A DNA stretch of 64,000 bases from Achromobacter insuavis (GTDB lineage: Bacteria; Pseudomonadota; Gammaproteobacteria; Burkholderiales; Burkholderiaceae_B). Below, in pieces: positions 48,340 through 58,642 of the stretch. The notes beneath the pieces are model-generated. The model saw only the letters and a program-made list of their open reading frames with translations. It searched no databases and was not told the origin of the DNA. Positions within the stretch are counted from its first letter, which is position 1. Each line of letters begins with the position of its first letter. The stretch is from positions 1 through 64,000 of the forward strand of contig NZ_CADIJR010000008.1 in the NCBI RefSeq assembly GCF_902859645.1, read 5' to 3'. Position numbers and translations under genes: made by a program.

Positions 48340-49731
48340 TTACTTCTTTTCCGGCAGGAACCAGTTCATGACCAGCGCGCAGATGCCGCCGGTGGCCACG
48401 CCCGATTCCAGCACGCTTTTCACGGCGTGCGGCAGGTGCGACAGGATTTCCGGCACTTGCGACACGCCCAGGCCCAGGGCCAGCGACACGGCGATGATCA
48501 GCAGGGCGCGGCGGTCCAGGTGGATGCCGGCCAGGATGTTGATGCCCGAGGCGGCCACGGCGCCAAACATGACCATGGCGGCGCCGCCCAGCACGGGTTC
48601 GGGCACGGCCTGCAGCACGCCGGCGACAGCGGGGAACAGGCCTAGCAGGATCAGCATGCCGGCGATCCACACGCCGACGTGGCGGCTGGCGATGCCGGTC
48701 AGCTGGATGACGCCATTGTTCTGGGCGAAGACCGAGCTGGGGAAGGTGTTGAACACGCCGGCCAGCAGCGAGTTGGCGCCGTTGACCAGCACGCCGCCCT
48801 TGATGCGCTGCATCCACAGCGGGCCTTCGACCGGCTGCTTGGAGACCTTGCTGGTGGCGGTGACGTCGCCGATGGCTTCCAGCGAGGTGACCAGGTAGAT
48901 GATCAGCATCGGCACGAACAGTGCCCAGGAGAAGCCCAGGCCGAAGTGCAGCGGCATCGGCACCTGGAACAGCGCGGCTTCGCGCGCGCCGGTGAAGTCC
49001 AGGCGGCCCATGTAGGCGGCGGCGATGTAGCCGACGGCCAGCGCCAGCACCAGCGCGGTGCTGCGGATCCACACCACCGGCACGCGGTTCAGCAGGATGA
49101 TGGTGCCCAGCACCAGGCCCGATAGCGTCAGGTTCTCGGCGCTGGCGAAGGTGCCGCTGGCCATGGCGCCGAAACCGCCGCCCATGCTGATGAGGCCGAC
49201 CTTGATCAGCGTCAGGCCGATCAGCAGCACGACGATGCCGGTGACCAGCGGGGTGATCAGGCGCTTGACGAAGGGCAGGATGCGGCTGATGCCCATTTCG
49301 ACGAAGGAACCGGCGATGACGACGCCGAAGATCGCGGCCATCACGGCCTCTACCGGCGTGCCCTGTTTGACCATGACCGAGCCGCCGGCGATCAGCGGGC
49401 CGACGAAGTTGAAACTGGTGCCCTGCACGATCAGGAGGCCCGCGCCCAGCGGACCGAAGCGCTTGCACTGCACGTAGGTGGCGATGCCGGAGATGACCAG
49501 CGACATGGACACGATCAGGGTGGTGTCGCGGCTGCTCACGCCCAGGGCCTGGCAGATCAGCAGGCCGGGGGTGACGATGGGCACCAGGATGGCCAGCAAA
49601 TGCTGCAGGGCGGCGACGAAGGCGACCGGGGCGGCGGGACGATCGTCGGGGCCGTAGACCAGGTCGTGGCGGGGTTCGGCGTCGTCGGACGCGCCGTGGG
49701 AGGTAGGTTGGGTCAGGGAGGCGGGTTGCAT
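48340..49731 (-). CDS. NCS2 nucleobase permease (xanthine/uracil type)
   Basis: The 463-residue membrane protein has about 14 hydrophobic segments and the NCS2 landmarks: AALQHLLAILVPIVTPGLLI (the QH motif), GTSFNFVGP, the conserved Glu in YLVTSLEAIGDVTATS, and SSVFAQNNGVIQLTGIASR with the NxG region. It matches the XanP-like branch that imports xanthine with protons. ATG 49731 directly precedes the N-terminal tail; a longer frame to 49932 would run into the divergent gene. A 148-bp divergent region separates it from the DKNYY gene. Confidence 0.9.
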   Translation of the reverse strand: MQPASLTQPTSHGASDDAEPRHDLVYGPDDRPAAPVAFVAALQHLLAILVPIVTPGLLICQALGVSSRDTTLIVSMSLVISGIATYVQCKRFGPLGAGLLIVQGTSFNFVGPLIAGGSVMVKQGTPVEAVMAAIFGVVIAGSFVEMGISRILPFVKRLITPLVTGIVVLLIGLTLIKVGLISMGGGFGAMASGTFASAENLTLSGLVLGTIILLNRVPVVWIRSTALVLALAVGYIAAAYMGRLDFTGAREAALFQVPMPLHFGLGFSWALFVPMLIIYLVTSLEAIGDVTATSKVSKQPVEGPLWMQRIKGGVLVNGANSLLAGVFNTFPSSVFAQNNGVIQLTGIASRHVGVWIAGMLILLGLFPAVAGVLQAVPEPVLGGAAMVMFGAVAASGINILAGIHLDRRALLIIAVSLALGLGVSQVPEILSHLPHAVKSVLESGVATGGICALVMNWFLPEKK

Positions 49732-49879
49732 GGCAGGGAGCCGGCCGGGGAGGGGTAGGGGAGGAAAGTGCGGCATTTTAGCGGGGAAGGTCCCCGGGCG
49801 CAGCGCGTCTGCCTGGGGGGCGGCAGGGGGCTTGATAGAATTCTTGTCCGCCAACCCTGGACCGACGAATCGGGAATCG

Positions 49880-51286
49880 ATGCTGACGCGCACCAAAGGG
49901 ATCGTGATCGCACTGGTCTTGCTGACCGCCATCCTGCCGCTGATGCTGCTGATCTGGCTGGTCGACGGGGGCGACGATTTCGCCGCGATTGACCATGGCG
50001 AGTCCTACGGCAGCAGTATCTACAAGCATTATCAGGGCGCGGTCTACGCGGCCGTGCCCAGCAACGGCTATTACCGCGTGAACGAGGCGGACCCCGCGGG
50101 TATCGAGACCTTCGACACGGGCCGCTACGACGGCCGACAGGCGGCGCGCGACGGCCGCCATGTGTATTGCGGCAACCTCGTGCTGCCGGGGATGCGGCCC
50201 GCATCGACGCGCTATCTCGGCAACAGCTATTTCAGCGACGGTTCGGCCACGTTCTTCTGCGATTTCGCGTCCGAGCGCAATCACGAACTGGGCCGGCTGG
50301 ACGAGCTCTGGCAGACGCTGCTGTACCGCGCGGGCAAGGGCGACAAGCCGCAGACCTACCTGTATCCGTTCCTGGCCCTGCCGGCCAGCGCGCAACCCTA
50401 CCGGCCGCTGCTCGATCGGCAACTGGCCACCGATGGCGCCCGCGTGTTCTACGAAGGCCGCACAATGCCGCAAGCGGACCCGGCGCAATTGCGCCGCATC
50501 GCCGCGATCCAGCGCGGCGAGACGCGGCCGGGCGACGACTTCTTCGCCGATGGCCGCCGGGTCTACTACCGCGAGACGCTGCTGCCGCTGTCGGACGATC
50601 CGGCGCTGTACACCTTCACGGTCGGCAATCTTTACCGCCAGCCTTATCTGCGCGACCCGCGCGACGGCATGGTGTACCTGGGCGCGCTGGCTTTCGACCC
50701 GGCCCATGCGCCGTACCGGCTGCTGAACGAGGCGGGCGCCCATGTGCTGCATGCGCTGTTCGCCAGCAAGGACGGCATCTATTTCTACAACAGCGAGAAG
50801 CGGGTGGTCGAGCGGGCTGGCGATGATCCGTTCGCGGCCGGGGGCTTCACGGCGCTGTCGCCGTATGTGTTCCGGGACGGCCGCCAGGTGCTGTTCTTCA
50901 AGAGCAAGGAAGTCTGGAGCCGTTCCCGTGGGGGCGGCGGCTTGCTGTCCCGGTCCACGCTGATCCTGCGGTTCAAGGACGCGCCGACGGGGCAATGGAC
51001 CAAACTGGGCGAGGTCTATCACGGCTTCGGGTCGGTCTGGCGCAACGGCGACGCGCTCTATTACCTCGACGAGCTGGGCGCGACCCAGCTGATCTACAGC
51101 CCGATCTATCGCATCCTGGATCCGACGGCGGCGGATTTCCTGTTGCACTCGCAGCAGACTCGCCAGATCAAGGCGGACGACATTCGCAAGCTGGTGCACA
51201 GCGGGAAGCTGGCGGTGCCCGAATTTGAAGAGGTGCTGGAGGCCAAGACCCGCTATCGCAGCGGGTTCCTGTCCATTTTTGATTGA
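49880..51286 (+). CDS. DKNYY-type membrane-anchored protein
   Basis: The 468-residue product has one N-terminal hydrophobic helix (GIVIALVLLTAILPLMLLIWLV) and then a soluble, presumably periplasmic part. Strand motifs recur: DGRHVYCGNLVLPG, DGARVFYEGRTMP, DGRRVYYRETLLP, DGMVYLGALAF, KDGIYFYNSEKRVV and DGRQVLFFKSKEVW. These match the D-x-x-x-V-Y-Y repeats of the DKNYY family, thought to form beta-propeller-like sheets. The function is unknown. Confidence 0.75.
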   Translation: MLTRTKGIVIALVLLTAILPLMLLIWLVDGGDDFAAIDHGESYGSSIYKHYQGAVYAAVPSNGYYRVNEADPAGIETFDTGRYDGRQAARDGRHVYCGNLVLPGMRPASTRYLGNSYFSDGSATFFCDFASERNHELGRLDELWQTLLYRAGKGDKPQTYLYPFLALPASAQPYRPLLDRQLATDGARVFYEGRTMPQADPAQLRRIAAIQRGETRPGDDFFADGRRVYYRETLLPLSDDPALYTFTVGNLYRQPYLRDPRDGMVYLGALAFDPAHAPYRLLNEAGAHVLHALFASKDGIYFYNSEKRVVERAGDDPFAAGGFTALSPYVFRDGRQVLFFKSKEVWSRSRGGGGLLSRSTLILRFKDAPTGQWTKLGEVYHGFGSVWRNGDALYYLDELGATQLIYSPIYRILDPTAADFLLHSQQTRQIKADDIRKLVHSGKLAVPEFEEVLEAKTRYRSGFLSIFD

Positions 51287-51355
51287 TGCCTGGGGCGGAG
51301 CGGGGTGTCCTCGCTTGCCAGAGGCGGCGCCGGAACGGCCGTCGCCGGGTCCGGT

Positions 51356-51383
51356 CTTGAAATATTTCAGATGGCCCCCATCA
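51356..51383 (+). promoter_or_regulatory. sigma32 heat-shock promoter of htpG
   Basis: CTTGAAA (51356-51362) and CCCCATCA (51376-51383), 13 bp apart, match the RpoH consensus closely. Transcription would start near 51391, about 80 nt before the htpG start codon. Confidence 0.88.
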
Positions 51384-51470
51384 CAATAGGGTTTCCCGGA
51401 GACCGCCCGGGCCGCGCGGCCCGTCATCCGGCTTTCCTTTGTCCCTAATTTTCCGACTTTTCATACAACG

Positions 51471-53360
51471 ATGAGCCAAACTGCCACGTCCGAAACCCTG
51501 GGATTCCAGGCCGAGGTGAAGCAACTGCTGCACCTGATGATCCATTCGCTGTACAGCAACAAGGAAATCTTCCTGCGCGAGCTGGTGTCGAACGCGTCTG
51601 ATGCCTGCGACAAGCTGCGCTTCGAAGCCATCGACAATCCGGCGCTGCTGGAAGGCGATGGCGAGCTGGCCATCACCGTCGGCTACGACAAGGAAGCGCG
51701 CACGATCACCATTTCCGACAACGGCATCGGCCTGTCGCGCGAAGAGGCCGTGGCCAACCTGGGCACCATCGCCCGTTCGGGCACGCGCGAGTTCTTCTCG
51801 CAGCTGACCGGCGACAAGCAGAAGGATGCGCAACTGATCGGCCAGTTCGGCGTGGGCTTCTATTCCTCGTTCATCGTGGCCGACAAGGTCACGGTGGTCA
51901 GCCGCCGCGCCGGCGCCACCGACGCGATCCGCTGGGAATCCGACGGCCAGGGCGAATTCACCATCGCCGCCGCCGACAAGGCCACGCGCGGCACCGACGT
52001 CACGCTGCACCTGCGCGCCGACGAAGACGAGCTGCTCAACGGCTGGAAGCTGCGCGAGATCCTGCGCCGCTACTCCGACCACATCTCGCTGCCGATCCGC
52101 ATGGCCAAGGAAGAATGGGACGCGGAGAAGGGCGAACAGGTCAAGCAGGACGAGCTGGAAACGGTCAACCAGGCCAACGCCCTGTGGGCCCGCAACAAGG
52201 CCGACGTCACCGAGGAACAGTACCGCGAGTTCTACAAGACGGTGTCGCACGACTATGACGACCCGCTCGCCTGGACTCACAACCGCGTCGAAGGCCGCAG
52301 CGAATACACCCAGCTGCTGTACGTGCCCAAGCACGCGCCGATGGACCTGTGGGACCGCGACGGCCGTCGTGGCGTCAAGCTGTACGTCAAGCGCGTCTTC
52401 ATCATGGACGACGCCGACCAGCTGCTGCCGTCGTACCTGCGCTTCGTGCGCGGCGTGATCGACTCGGCCGACCTGCCGCTGAACGTGTCGCGCGAGATAC
52501 TGCAGGAAAGCCGCGACGTGCGCGCCATCCGCGAAGGCTCGGCCAAGCGCATCCTGTCGCTGCTGGAAGACCTGGCCGAGAACAAGCCGGAAGAGTACGC
52601 CGCGTTCTGGTCGGAATTTGGCCAGGTGCTCAAGGAAGGCGCGGGCGAAGACCACGCCAACCTGGAACGCATCGCCAAGCTGATGCGTTTTGCCTCGACC
52701 CACACCGGCGACCAGGCTCAGACCGTGTCGTTCGCCGACTACGTGGGCCGCATGAAGGAAGGCCAGGACAAGATCTACTACGTCACGGCCGACACCTTCG
52801 CCGCCGCCAGCAACAGCCCGCACCTGGAGATCTTCCGCAAGAAGGGCATCGAGGTGCTGCTGCTGTCCGACCGCGTCGACGAGTGGATGCTGTCGTATCT
52901 GCGTGAATTCGACGGCAAGTCGCTGGTCTCGGTGGCCAAGGGCGGCCTCGACCTGGCCGAGCTGGCCGACGAGGAAGAAAAGAAGCACCAGGCCGAAGTG
53001 GCCGAGGACTTCAAGCCGCTGGTCGAGCGCCTGCAGAAGACCCTGGAAGACCAGGTCAAGGAAGTGCGCGTGACGCTGCGCCTGGTGGATTCGCCGGCGT
53101 GCGTGGTGGTGGGCCAGAACGAACTCAGCCCGCACCTGCTGCGCATGCTGAAGGCGGCCGGCCAGGAAGCGCCCAACGTCAAGCCGGTGCTGGAGATCAA
53201 CCCGGAACACCCGCTGCTGGCCCGCATCCGCGCCGCCGACGACGGCGAGTTCGACCAGTGGGCCCGTCTGCTGCTCGACCAGGCCCTGCTGGCCGAAGGC
53301 GCGCAGATCGCCGACCCGGCGGCGTTCGTGAAGCGACTGAATGCGCTGCTGCTGAAGTAA
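51471..53360 (+). CDS. htpG: chaperone protein HtpG (Hsp90)
   Basis: The 629-residue protein is full-length bacterial Hsp90. The N-terminal GHKL domain has [35 protein letters not shown] and [19 protein letters not shown]. The middle domain has [17 protein letters not shown] (catalytic Arg) and [17 protein letters not shown]. The C-terminal dimerisation part ends in the absence of the eukaryotic MEEVD. It is an ATP-driven cytoplasmic chaperone acting with DnaK. It is monocistronic, with a sigma32 promoter upstream and an intrinsic terminator downstream. Confidence 0.98.
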   Translation: MSQTATSETLGFQAEVKQLLHLMIHSLYSNKEIFLRELVSNASDACDKLRFEAIDNPALLEGDGELAITVGYDKEARTITISDNGIGLSREEAVANLGTIARSGTREFFSQLTGDKQKDAQLIGQFGVGFYSSFIVADKVTVVSRRAGATDAIRWESDGQGEFTIAAADKATRGTDVTLHLRADEDELLNGWKLREILRRYSDHISLPIRMAKEEWDAEKGEQVKQDELETVNQANALWARNKADVTEEQYREFYKTVSHDYDDPLAWTHNRVEGRSEYTQLLYVPKHAPMDLWDRDGRRGVKLYVKRVFIMDDADQLLPSYLRFVRGVIDSADLPLNVSREILQESRDVRAIREGSAKRILSLLEDLAENKPEEYAAFWSEFGQVLKEGAGEDHANLERIAKLMRFASTHTGDQAQTVSFADYVGRMKEGQDKIYYVTADTFAAASNSPHLEIFRKKGIEVLLLSDRVDEWMLSYLREFDGKSLVSVAKGGLDLAELADEEEKKHQAEVAEDFKPLVERLQKTLEDQVKEVRVTLRLVDSPACVVVGQNELSPHLLRMLKAAGQEAPNVKPVLEINPEHPLLARIRAADDGEFDQWARLLLDQALLAEGAQIADPAAFVKRLNALLLK

Positions 53361-53383
53361 GCGGCGGTACACGAAGGCAAGAA

Positions 53384-53409
53384 AAGGGCGCCCGCGAGGG
53401 CGCCTTTTT
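53384..53409 (+). terminator. intrinsic terminator of htpG
   Basis: GGCGCCC (53387-53393) pairs with GGGCGCC (53398-53404) around GCGA, and TTTTT follows at 53405-53409. It lies 24 bp after the stop codon. Confidence 0.88.
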
Positions 53410-53489
53410 CATTGGCGAGCGGCGGCTGAGGCCGTACTACCTAGTTGAGGATGGGATCGTTTAACCTGTCCCTTTTATCCTGGACCCAT

Positions 53490-53555
53490 ATTCCCGCTCG
53501 GTAATTTTTTTGATGAACAACGCGATTTCCGTCGAAAAAATTACCGAGCGGGAAT
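53490..53555. repeat. 21-bp perfect inverted repeat with 24-nt loop
   Basis: The left arm at 53490-53510 begins attcccgctcggtaa and ends in T6. The right arm at 53535-53555 begins A6-ttaccgagcgg. They are exact complements, and the loop is 53511-53534. The arms are too long and the loop too large for a routine intrinsic terminator. Confidence 0.85.
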
Positions 53556-53748
53556 TTCTCCCCTCTCTCGACCCCCCAACGTCATTCATGACTCCAAGTC
53601 AAAAGTCTTTCCCCGTTTAGTTGCTTTTTCTGTAAGGGTATACCCGGCATACTGGCCGCCTGTCTTCCGATCAGACCGTTCCCACGTCCCGGCTCCCGCC
53701 GCGGCGTCCCTGGATTCCCTGGTCGGCGCACCCAACCAAGGAACCCGT

Positions 53749-54948
53749 ATGTCTACCCATGAAACCCCGCCGGTGAAAGCCGGCCTGCCATTGCTGGCGC
53801 TGGCCGTCGGCGCCTTCGGCATCGGCGTCACCGAATTTTCGCCCATGGGCCTGCTGCCCGTGATCGCCGACGGCGTGGGCGTGTCCATCCCCAGCGCCGG
53901 CATGCTGATCAGCGCCTACGCGATCGGCGTGATGCTCGGCGCGCCGCTGATGACGCTGGCGCTGTCGCGCTGGTCGCGCCGCAAGGCGCTGATCGTGCTG
54001 ATGGCGATCTTCACCATCGGCAACCTGCTGTCGGCGCTGTCGCCCAACTACACCACGCTGCTGCTGGCGCGTCTGGTGACCAGCCTGAACCACGGCGCCT
54101 TCTTTGGCCTGGGTTCGCTGGTGGCCGCCAGCGTGGTGCCGCGCCACAAACAGGCTAGCGCGGTGGCGACGATGTTCCTGGGGCTGACCATCGCCAACGT
54201 CGGCGGCGTGCCGGCGGCGACCTGGCTGGGCCAGGTGATCGGCTGGCGCATGTCGTTCGCCGCGACCTCGGTCCTGGGCCTGCTGGCGATGCTGTCGCTG
54301 TGGTTCGCGTTGCCGGCGGGCGAAGCCGGGCGGCGTCCGGACATCCGCCACGAACTGGCGGTGCTCAAGACCCCGGTGGTGCTGGTGGCCCTGTTGACCA
54401 CGGTGCTGGGCGCGGGCGCGATGTTCACGCTGTACACCTACGTGGCGCCGACGCTGGCCGAGTTGACTGGTGCCTCGCCCAACTTCGTGACCGCGATGCT
54501 GGTGCTGATCGGCATCGGCTTCACCATCGGCAACACCGCCGGCGGCCGTTTCGCCGACCGGTCGCTGGATGGCAGCCTGATCGCCTTCCTGGTGCTGGTG
54601 ATCGCCGACCTGCTGGCCTTCCCGTGGCTGGCGCAGACCCCGGTGGGCGCCGCGATCGGCCTGCTGATCTTCGGCTTCGGCACCTTCGCCGTGGTGCCGC
54701 CGTTGCAGATGCGGGTGATGCGCGCCGCCACCGACGCGCCCGGCCTGGCCTCGTCGGTGAACGTGGGCGCGTTCAACCTGGGCAACGCCGTGGGCGCGGC
54801 GGCCGGTGGCGGCGTGATCTCCGCCGGCCTGGGCTACGCCGCGGTGCCGATCGCCGGCGCGGTCATCGCCGCCGCCGGGCTGGGGCTGGTGCTGTGGCAG
54901 CGCGCCGCCAACCAGCGCCAGCGCAAGCTGGCGGTGCAGGGCTGCTGA
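53749..54948 (+). CDS. MFS exporter, DHA1/AraJ-like
   Basis: The 399-residue membrane protein has 12 predicted helices. Helix 1 reads LLALAVGAFGIGVTEFSPMGLLPVIADGVGVS, typical of AraJ/sugar-efflux and drug-efflux DHA1 carriers. Loop 2-3 has LALSRWSRRKALI, and helix 5 has TIANVGGVPAATWLGQ (motif C-like). It probably exports a small molecule. It converges with the TonB-receptor gene: the two stop codons abut at 54946-54951. Confidence 0.88.
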   Translation: MSTHETPPVKAGLPLLALAVGAFGIGVTEFSPMGLLPVIADGVGVSIPSAGMLISAYAIGVMLGAPLMTLALSRWSRRKALIVLMAIFTIGNLLSALSPNYTTLLLARLVTSLNHGAFFGLGSLVAASVVPRHKQASAVATMFLGLTIANVGGVPAATWLGQVIGWRMSFAATSVLGLLAMLSLWFALPAGEAGRRPDIRHELAVLKTPVVLVALLTTVLGAGAMFTLYTYVAPTLAELTGASPNFVTAMLVLIGIGFTIGNTAGGRFADRSLDGSLIAFLVLVIADLLAFPWLAQTPVGAAIGLLIFGFGTFAVVPPLQMRVMRAATDAPGLASSVNVGAFNLGNAVGAAAGGGVISAGLGYAAVPIAGAVIAAAGLGLVLWQRAANQRQRKLAVQGC

Positions 54949-57132
54949 TCAGAACTCGAACGTCGCGCCCAACTCGTAGGTGCGACCCGGCGCCAGCAGC
55001 ACCTGGCTGGTGGCGCGACCGCCGTAGTAGGCGTAGAGCTTGTCGGTCAGGTTGCGCACGCGGAAGGTGATCAGCGCCGGCCGCAGGCGGTAGCTGACGG
55101 CCGCATCCACGGTGGTGTGGCCGTTGATGCGGATCTGGTTGGCGTTGTCGGTATAGATCTTGCCGGTGTGGTTCAGGCCGACGAAGAAGTTCATCGGCAG
55201 TTCCTTGAGCCGGTAGTTGGCGTACAGGTTGGCGACGCGCTCGGGCACGTTGGGCGGGGTGTTGCCCACGCGCGAGGTGCCGTCGGCCTCGGTCAGCGAA
55301 TCGAAGCGGGCGTTCAGCGCCGCGATGTTGCCGGACACGGTCAGCTGCGGCGTGACGCGCCAGTCGGCCGACAGCTCCACCCCGCGCGACGATTGGCGGC
55401 CGTTGTTGACGGTCACGCGCGGGTCATTGGCGTCGCGCGTCAGCACGTTCTCCAGCTTGATGTGATAGACCGCCGCGGTCCATTCGACGTCGCCCAGGCT
55501 CTGCTTGAAGCCGGCTTCCCATTGCTCGCCCTTGGCCAGCGGGAACGAGGCGTTGGACTGCGACAAGAGGAACAGCGAGCCCACCGGGATGGTGGCGTTG
55601 GTGTACTGCGCGTAGACCGAGGACGACGGCGTCACGTCATACACGGTGCCCAGGCGCATGGAGTTGGCGTTGTAGCGGGTGCCGAAGGCGCTGCGGGTGC
55701 CGGCGTTCAGGTCGGTGACGCTGCGCTCGACGCGGATGCGGTCGTAGCGGTAGCCGCCGACCACGGTCCAGCGCTCGGTCAGCTTGAGCGAGTCTTCCAG
55801 GAACAGCGCGGCGCCGCGCACGTCGGTGGTGAAGTCGGTGCGGTTGCCGGGGCCGCTCATCAGCGCGGGGTCGTCGTTGAAATAGCCCACGTCCGGATTC
55901 CACAGCGACACGCGCAGGGCGTCGCCGGTGCTGGCCGAGCGATTCGAGAAGCGCCGTTCGCTGTCGAGCGTGGTCTTGCTGAGCTCGCCGCCGATCACGA
56001 ACTTGTTCGACAGGCCGCCGATGGTGCCGTTGTGGGTCGCGTCGAAACGGTCGATCAGGTAGCGCTGGTGGTGCGTGATGATGGTCTGGTCACGGTCGAT
56101 CGAGCCGGGGGCGCTGAAGGTGGCCGATTCCGAGTTCTTCCACAGCCGGTCTACCTTGTTCATCGCCAGTTCGTTGCGCAGCGTCCATGACGGCGTCAGC
56201 TGGTGGGTGACCCGCGCCCGCACCCAATAGGCTTCAGCCTCGTTGCGGTCGTCGAGCACGTTGTAGTTCTTGCCGGCCAGGGCGCGGTCGAGCACGCGGC
56301 CGTCGGGCGTGCTGACCACGCCTGTGGGGTCCTTGGCCAGGCTGCGCGGGATCAGCGGCGTGCCCCAATAGGCGTGGCCGGTGTCGCGCGAGTAGTCGAA
56401 CGACAGGTCCAGGCGGGTGGCGGGCGCGACGTCGAAGGCGACGCCGGTGGTCAGGTGGTCCAGCTTGTTGCTGTTGCGGGCGATGGTGCCGACGCGGCTG
56501 TCGTTGTGGCTGTAGTCGATGCGGTAGGCGCCGGTCTCGCCGAAGTTGTCGCCCAGGCCGATGCCGGTGCGGGTGCTGCCGTAGCTCCCATACGAGAACA
56601 TCGCTTCGCGCGAGGGGTTGTCGCGGTCGGGGCGCTTGGTCTGGAAGTTGACGATGCCGCCGATGGCGCTGTCGCCCTGCAGCACCGAGGCCGGGCCTTT
56701 CAGGACTTCGATGCGCTCGTAGTTCCAGGTGTCCTCGACCCGGTTGGTCGAGCCGGCGCCCGACATGCGCAGGCCGTCGTACAGATACAGGATGTCGGAG
56801 AAGCCGCGCAAGGACAGCGTGGTGGGCGAGGACGGCGGACCGCCGCCGGCCAGGCCGGTGGCGCCGCGCAGGGCTTCGCTGAGGGTGGTGGCGCCGCGTT
56901 CGCGCATGGCCTGCTGCGACACGATCTCGACCGACGCCGGCGTTTCGCGCACGGTCAGGCCCAGGCGCGACGCGCTGCTGCTGCGGCTGTCCAGGTGCAG
57001 GCTGTCCGCATCGCTGGCGGCTTCGACGCGGATGCTGGGCAGTTCGGCCTCGCGCGCCTGGACTTCCTGGGCCTGGACATTGGGCACGGCGGTGCATGCC
57101 GCGAGCGCGGCGGTGGATACGACTCTTCTCAT
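54949..57132 (-). CDS. TonB-dependent siderophore-type outer-membrane receptor
   Basis: The 727-residue protein has a signal peptide (MRRVVSTAALAACTAVPNVQAQ), a probable TonB box around LPSIRVEA, and a plug domain (TVRETPASVEIVSQQAMRERG, ALRGATGL, LSLRGFSDILYLYDGLRM, IEVLKGPASVLQGDSAIGGIVNFQTKRP). A 22-strand barrel follows, ending ...LGATFEF with terminal Phe. It has no N-terminal signalling domain. It is the last gene of an operon with an ABC-2-type exporter or remodelling system, 39 bp after the second permease. The ligand is probably a ferric siderophore, but this is unproven. Confidence 0.92.
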   Translation of the reverse strand: MRRVVSTAALAACTAVPNVQAQEVQAREAELPSIRVEAASDADSLHLDSRSSSASRLGLTVRETPASVEIVSQQAMRERGATTLSEALRGATGLAGGGPPSSPTTLSLRGFSDILYLYDGLRMSGAGSTNRVEDTWNYERIEVLKGPASVLQGDSAIGGIVNFQTKRPDRDNPSREAMFSYGSYGSTRTGIGLGDNFGETGAYRIDYSHNDSRVGTIARNSNKLDHLTTGVAFDVAPATRLDLSFDYSRDTGHAYWGTPLIPRSLAKDPTGVVSTPDGRVLDRALAGKNYNVLDDRNEAEAYWVRARVTHQLTPSWTLRNELAMNKVDRLWKNSESATFSAPGSIDRDQTIITHHQRYLIDRFDATHNGTIGGLSNKFVIGGELSKTTLDSERRFSNRSASTGDALRVSLWNPDVGYFNDDPALMSGPGNRTDFTTDVRGAALFLEDSLKLTERWTVVGGYRYDRIRVERSVTDLNAGTRSAFGTRYNANSMRLGTVYDVTPSSSVYAQYTNATIPVGSLFLLSQSNASFPLAKGEQWEAGFKQSLGDVEWTAAVYHIKLENVLTRDANDPRVTVNNGRQSSRGVELSADWRVTPQLTVSGNIAALNARFDSLTEADGTSRVGNTPPNVPERVANLYANYRLKELPMNFFVGLNHTGKIYTDNANQIRINGHTTVDAAVSYRLRPALITFRVRNLTDKLYAYYGGRATSQVLLAPGRTYELGATFEF

Positions 57133-57171
57133 GACGCTTTCCCGAAACTTGATGGGGTGAAAAACCTGTGT

Positions 57172-58632
57172 CTAGACCACGCGATAGCGGCGCAGGCGCC
57201 AACCGGCCAGGGCCAGCAGCAACGCGACGGGCGCCAGCAGCTGCAGCAGCGCGCGCACGGCCCGCGCGCGGACGGCGGCGGGATCCTCTTCCTGCCAGTG
57301 GAAGACCGGCATGGCGGCAAAGTCCTCCGGCGCGATGGCGCGGCTGGCCTCGATGCGGGGCAGGAAGAAATCCTTCCAGGCCCGGTGATAGGCGTCGATC
57401 TGGCGCATGAAGTCGGCGTGGCGGCGTTGTCCGGTGCCCGCCAGCGCGGTGATGCCTTCGAACGCCACCGCCGCCGGCGACAGCACGCTGTAGCGCGCCA
57501 CCAGCGCCTGCTGGCGCGCCATCTGCGCGTCGAAGCGGTCCAGTTCGGGCTGCATCGCCGCGTCCACCTGGCGCTCGACCCGCGCATGGCCCAGCGGACG
57601 GCCGGTGATTTCCAGACGGCCGTCGCGCGGAATCAGCGCATCCGGCTTGTCCATGTGGCCGTAGTCGGTCGAGAGCAGGGCGGCGTGGTCGCGCATCGCC
57701 AGCGCCGTCGCCACGCGGGTGCGCGTGGCCAGCTCCGCGCGCGACGGCGCGGGGCTGGCGTAGGCCGCCGCCAGGTTGAGCAGCACCGGCACCACCAGCA
57801 CCAGCAGGACCCAGCCGACCATCAGGATCATGGCGTTGGCGGCCGAGGATTTGCCGAAGGCGTTGACCGCCACCACGGCGGAGAACCAGAACAGCGCGTA
57901 GGCGCCGACCAGCAGGGCCCACCACAGCGTGGCGCTGGCGGCCTGCAAGGCCTGGGGGCGGGCGAGCAGCAGGGCCGCCACCGGCAGCAGCACCGCGGCG
58001 CCCAGCAGCACGGCCGCGCGCAGCGCGATCTTGCCGCTGATCAGGGTCAGCAGCGCCAGCGGCTGTGACAGCAGCAGGCGCAACGTGCCGTCTTCCTTCT
58101 CGCCGGACAGCAGGTTGTGGCCGAGCGCGAAGATCAGCAGCGGCAGCAGGTAGACCACCACGAACGCCAGGTCGAAATGGCCGCTGAGCAGGTGCCAGGG
58201 GTTCTCGATGTCGTTGTTGTGGATGAAGTTGACCTTGCTGTCGTAGGTCACCTTGAACTGCGACGGGAACAGGTCGGTCTGGCCCAGCGCCACCGGCGCC
58301 AGCGGCACGCTCGGCATGATGGCGTAGTGCGCGCCCAGGCCGCCGCCCATGTTGGCGGGGCTGGCCGGGTTGCCGAACGGCGTCGGGGTTTCGCTGCCGT
58401 CCATGATGCGTTGCAGCTGCGCCAGCTGGCTGGCGCGGTTCTGCGCGTCGGCGCGCGCCAGCGCGGCCTGGGCCTCGTCGCGCAGCGACGTCTGCAGCAG
58501 CCCGTTGAAGACCGCGTAGCCCACCAGCAGCAGGAACAGCAGGCCGCACAGCCACAGCGCGCGTTCGCGCGTCAGCAGGCGGAGTTCGTGCCGCAGGACC
58601 ATCCCGAAGCGGCGAAATTGCGTATCGTGCAC
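57172..58632 (-). CDS. ABC-2 / DUF3526 permease subunit 2
   Basis: The 486-residue membrane protein has a first helix (ALWLCGLLFLLLVGYAVFNGLL), a large extracytoplasmic loop (residues about 45-135), five more helices, a second large soluble part (about 290-440) and a last helix. The segment GHNLLSGEKEDGTLRLLLSQPLALLTLISGK is the ABC-2 permease signature. The start is GTG 58632 with AGGAG seven bases upstream, ten bases after the previous stop. It pairs with the permease at 58643 and the ATPase at 60028. Confidence 0.87.
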   Translation of the reverse strand: MHDTQFRRFGMVLRHELRLLTRERALWLCGLLFLLLVGYAVFNGLLQTSLRDEAQAALARADAQNRASQLAQLQRIMDGSETPTPFGNPASPANMGGGLGAHYAIMPSVPLAPVALGQTDLFPSQFKVTYDSKVNFIHNNDIENPWHLLSGHFDLAFVVVYLLPLLIFALGHNLLSGEKEDGTLRLLLSQPLALLTLISGKIALRAAVLLGAAVLLPVAALLLARPQALQAASATLWWALLVGAYALFWFSAVVAVNAFGKSSAANAMILMVGWVLLVLVVPVLLNLAAAYASPAPSRAELATRTRVATALAMRDHAALLSTDYGHMDKPDALIPRDGRLEITGRPLGHARVERQVDAAMQPELDRFDAQMARQQALVARYSVLSPAAVAFEGITALAGTGQRRHADFMRQIDAYHRAWKDFFLPRIEASRAIAPEDFAAMPVFHWQEEDPAAVRARAVRALLQLLAPVALLLALAGWRLRRYRVV

Positions 58633-58642
58633 CAGGGGTCTC

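Larger units (their letters stand above)
53361..53748. other. 388-bp gap between htpG and the MFS exporter gene
   Basis: No gene is supported. The gap contains the htpG terminator, a striking 21-bp inverted repeat (53490-53555), and further right a GGGTATACCC palindrome (53636-53645) that may lie in the promoter region of the exporter gene. Confidence 0.5.
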
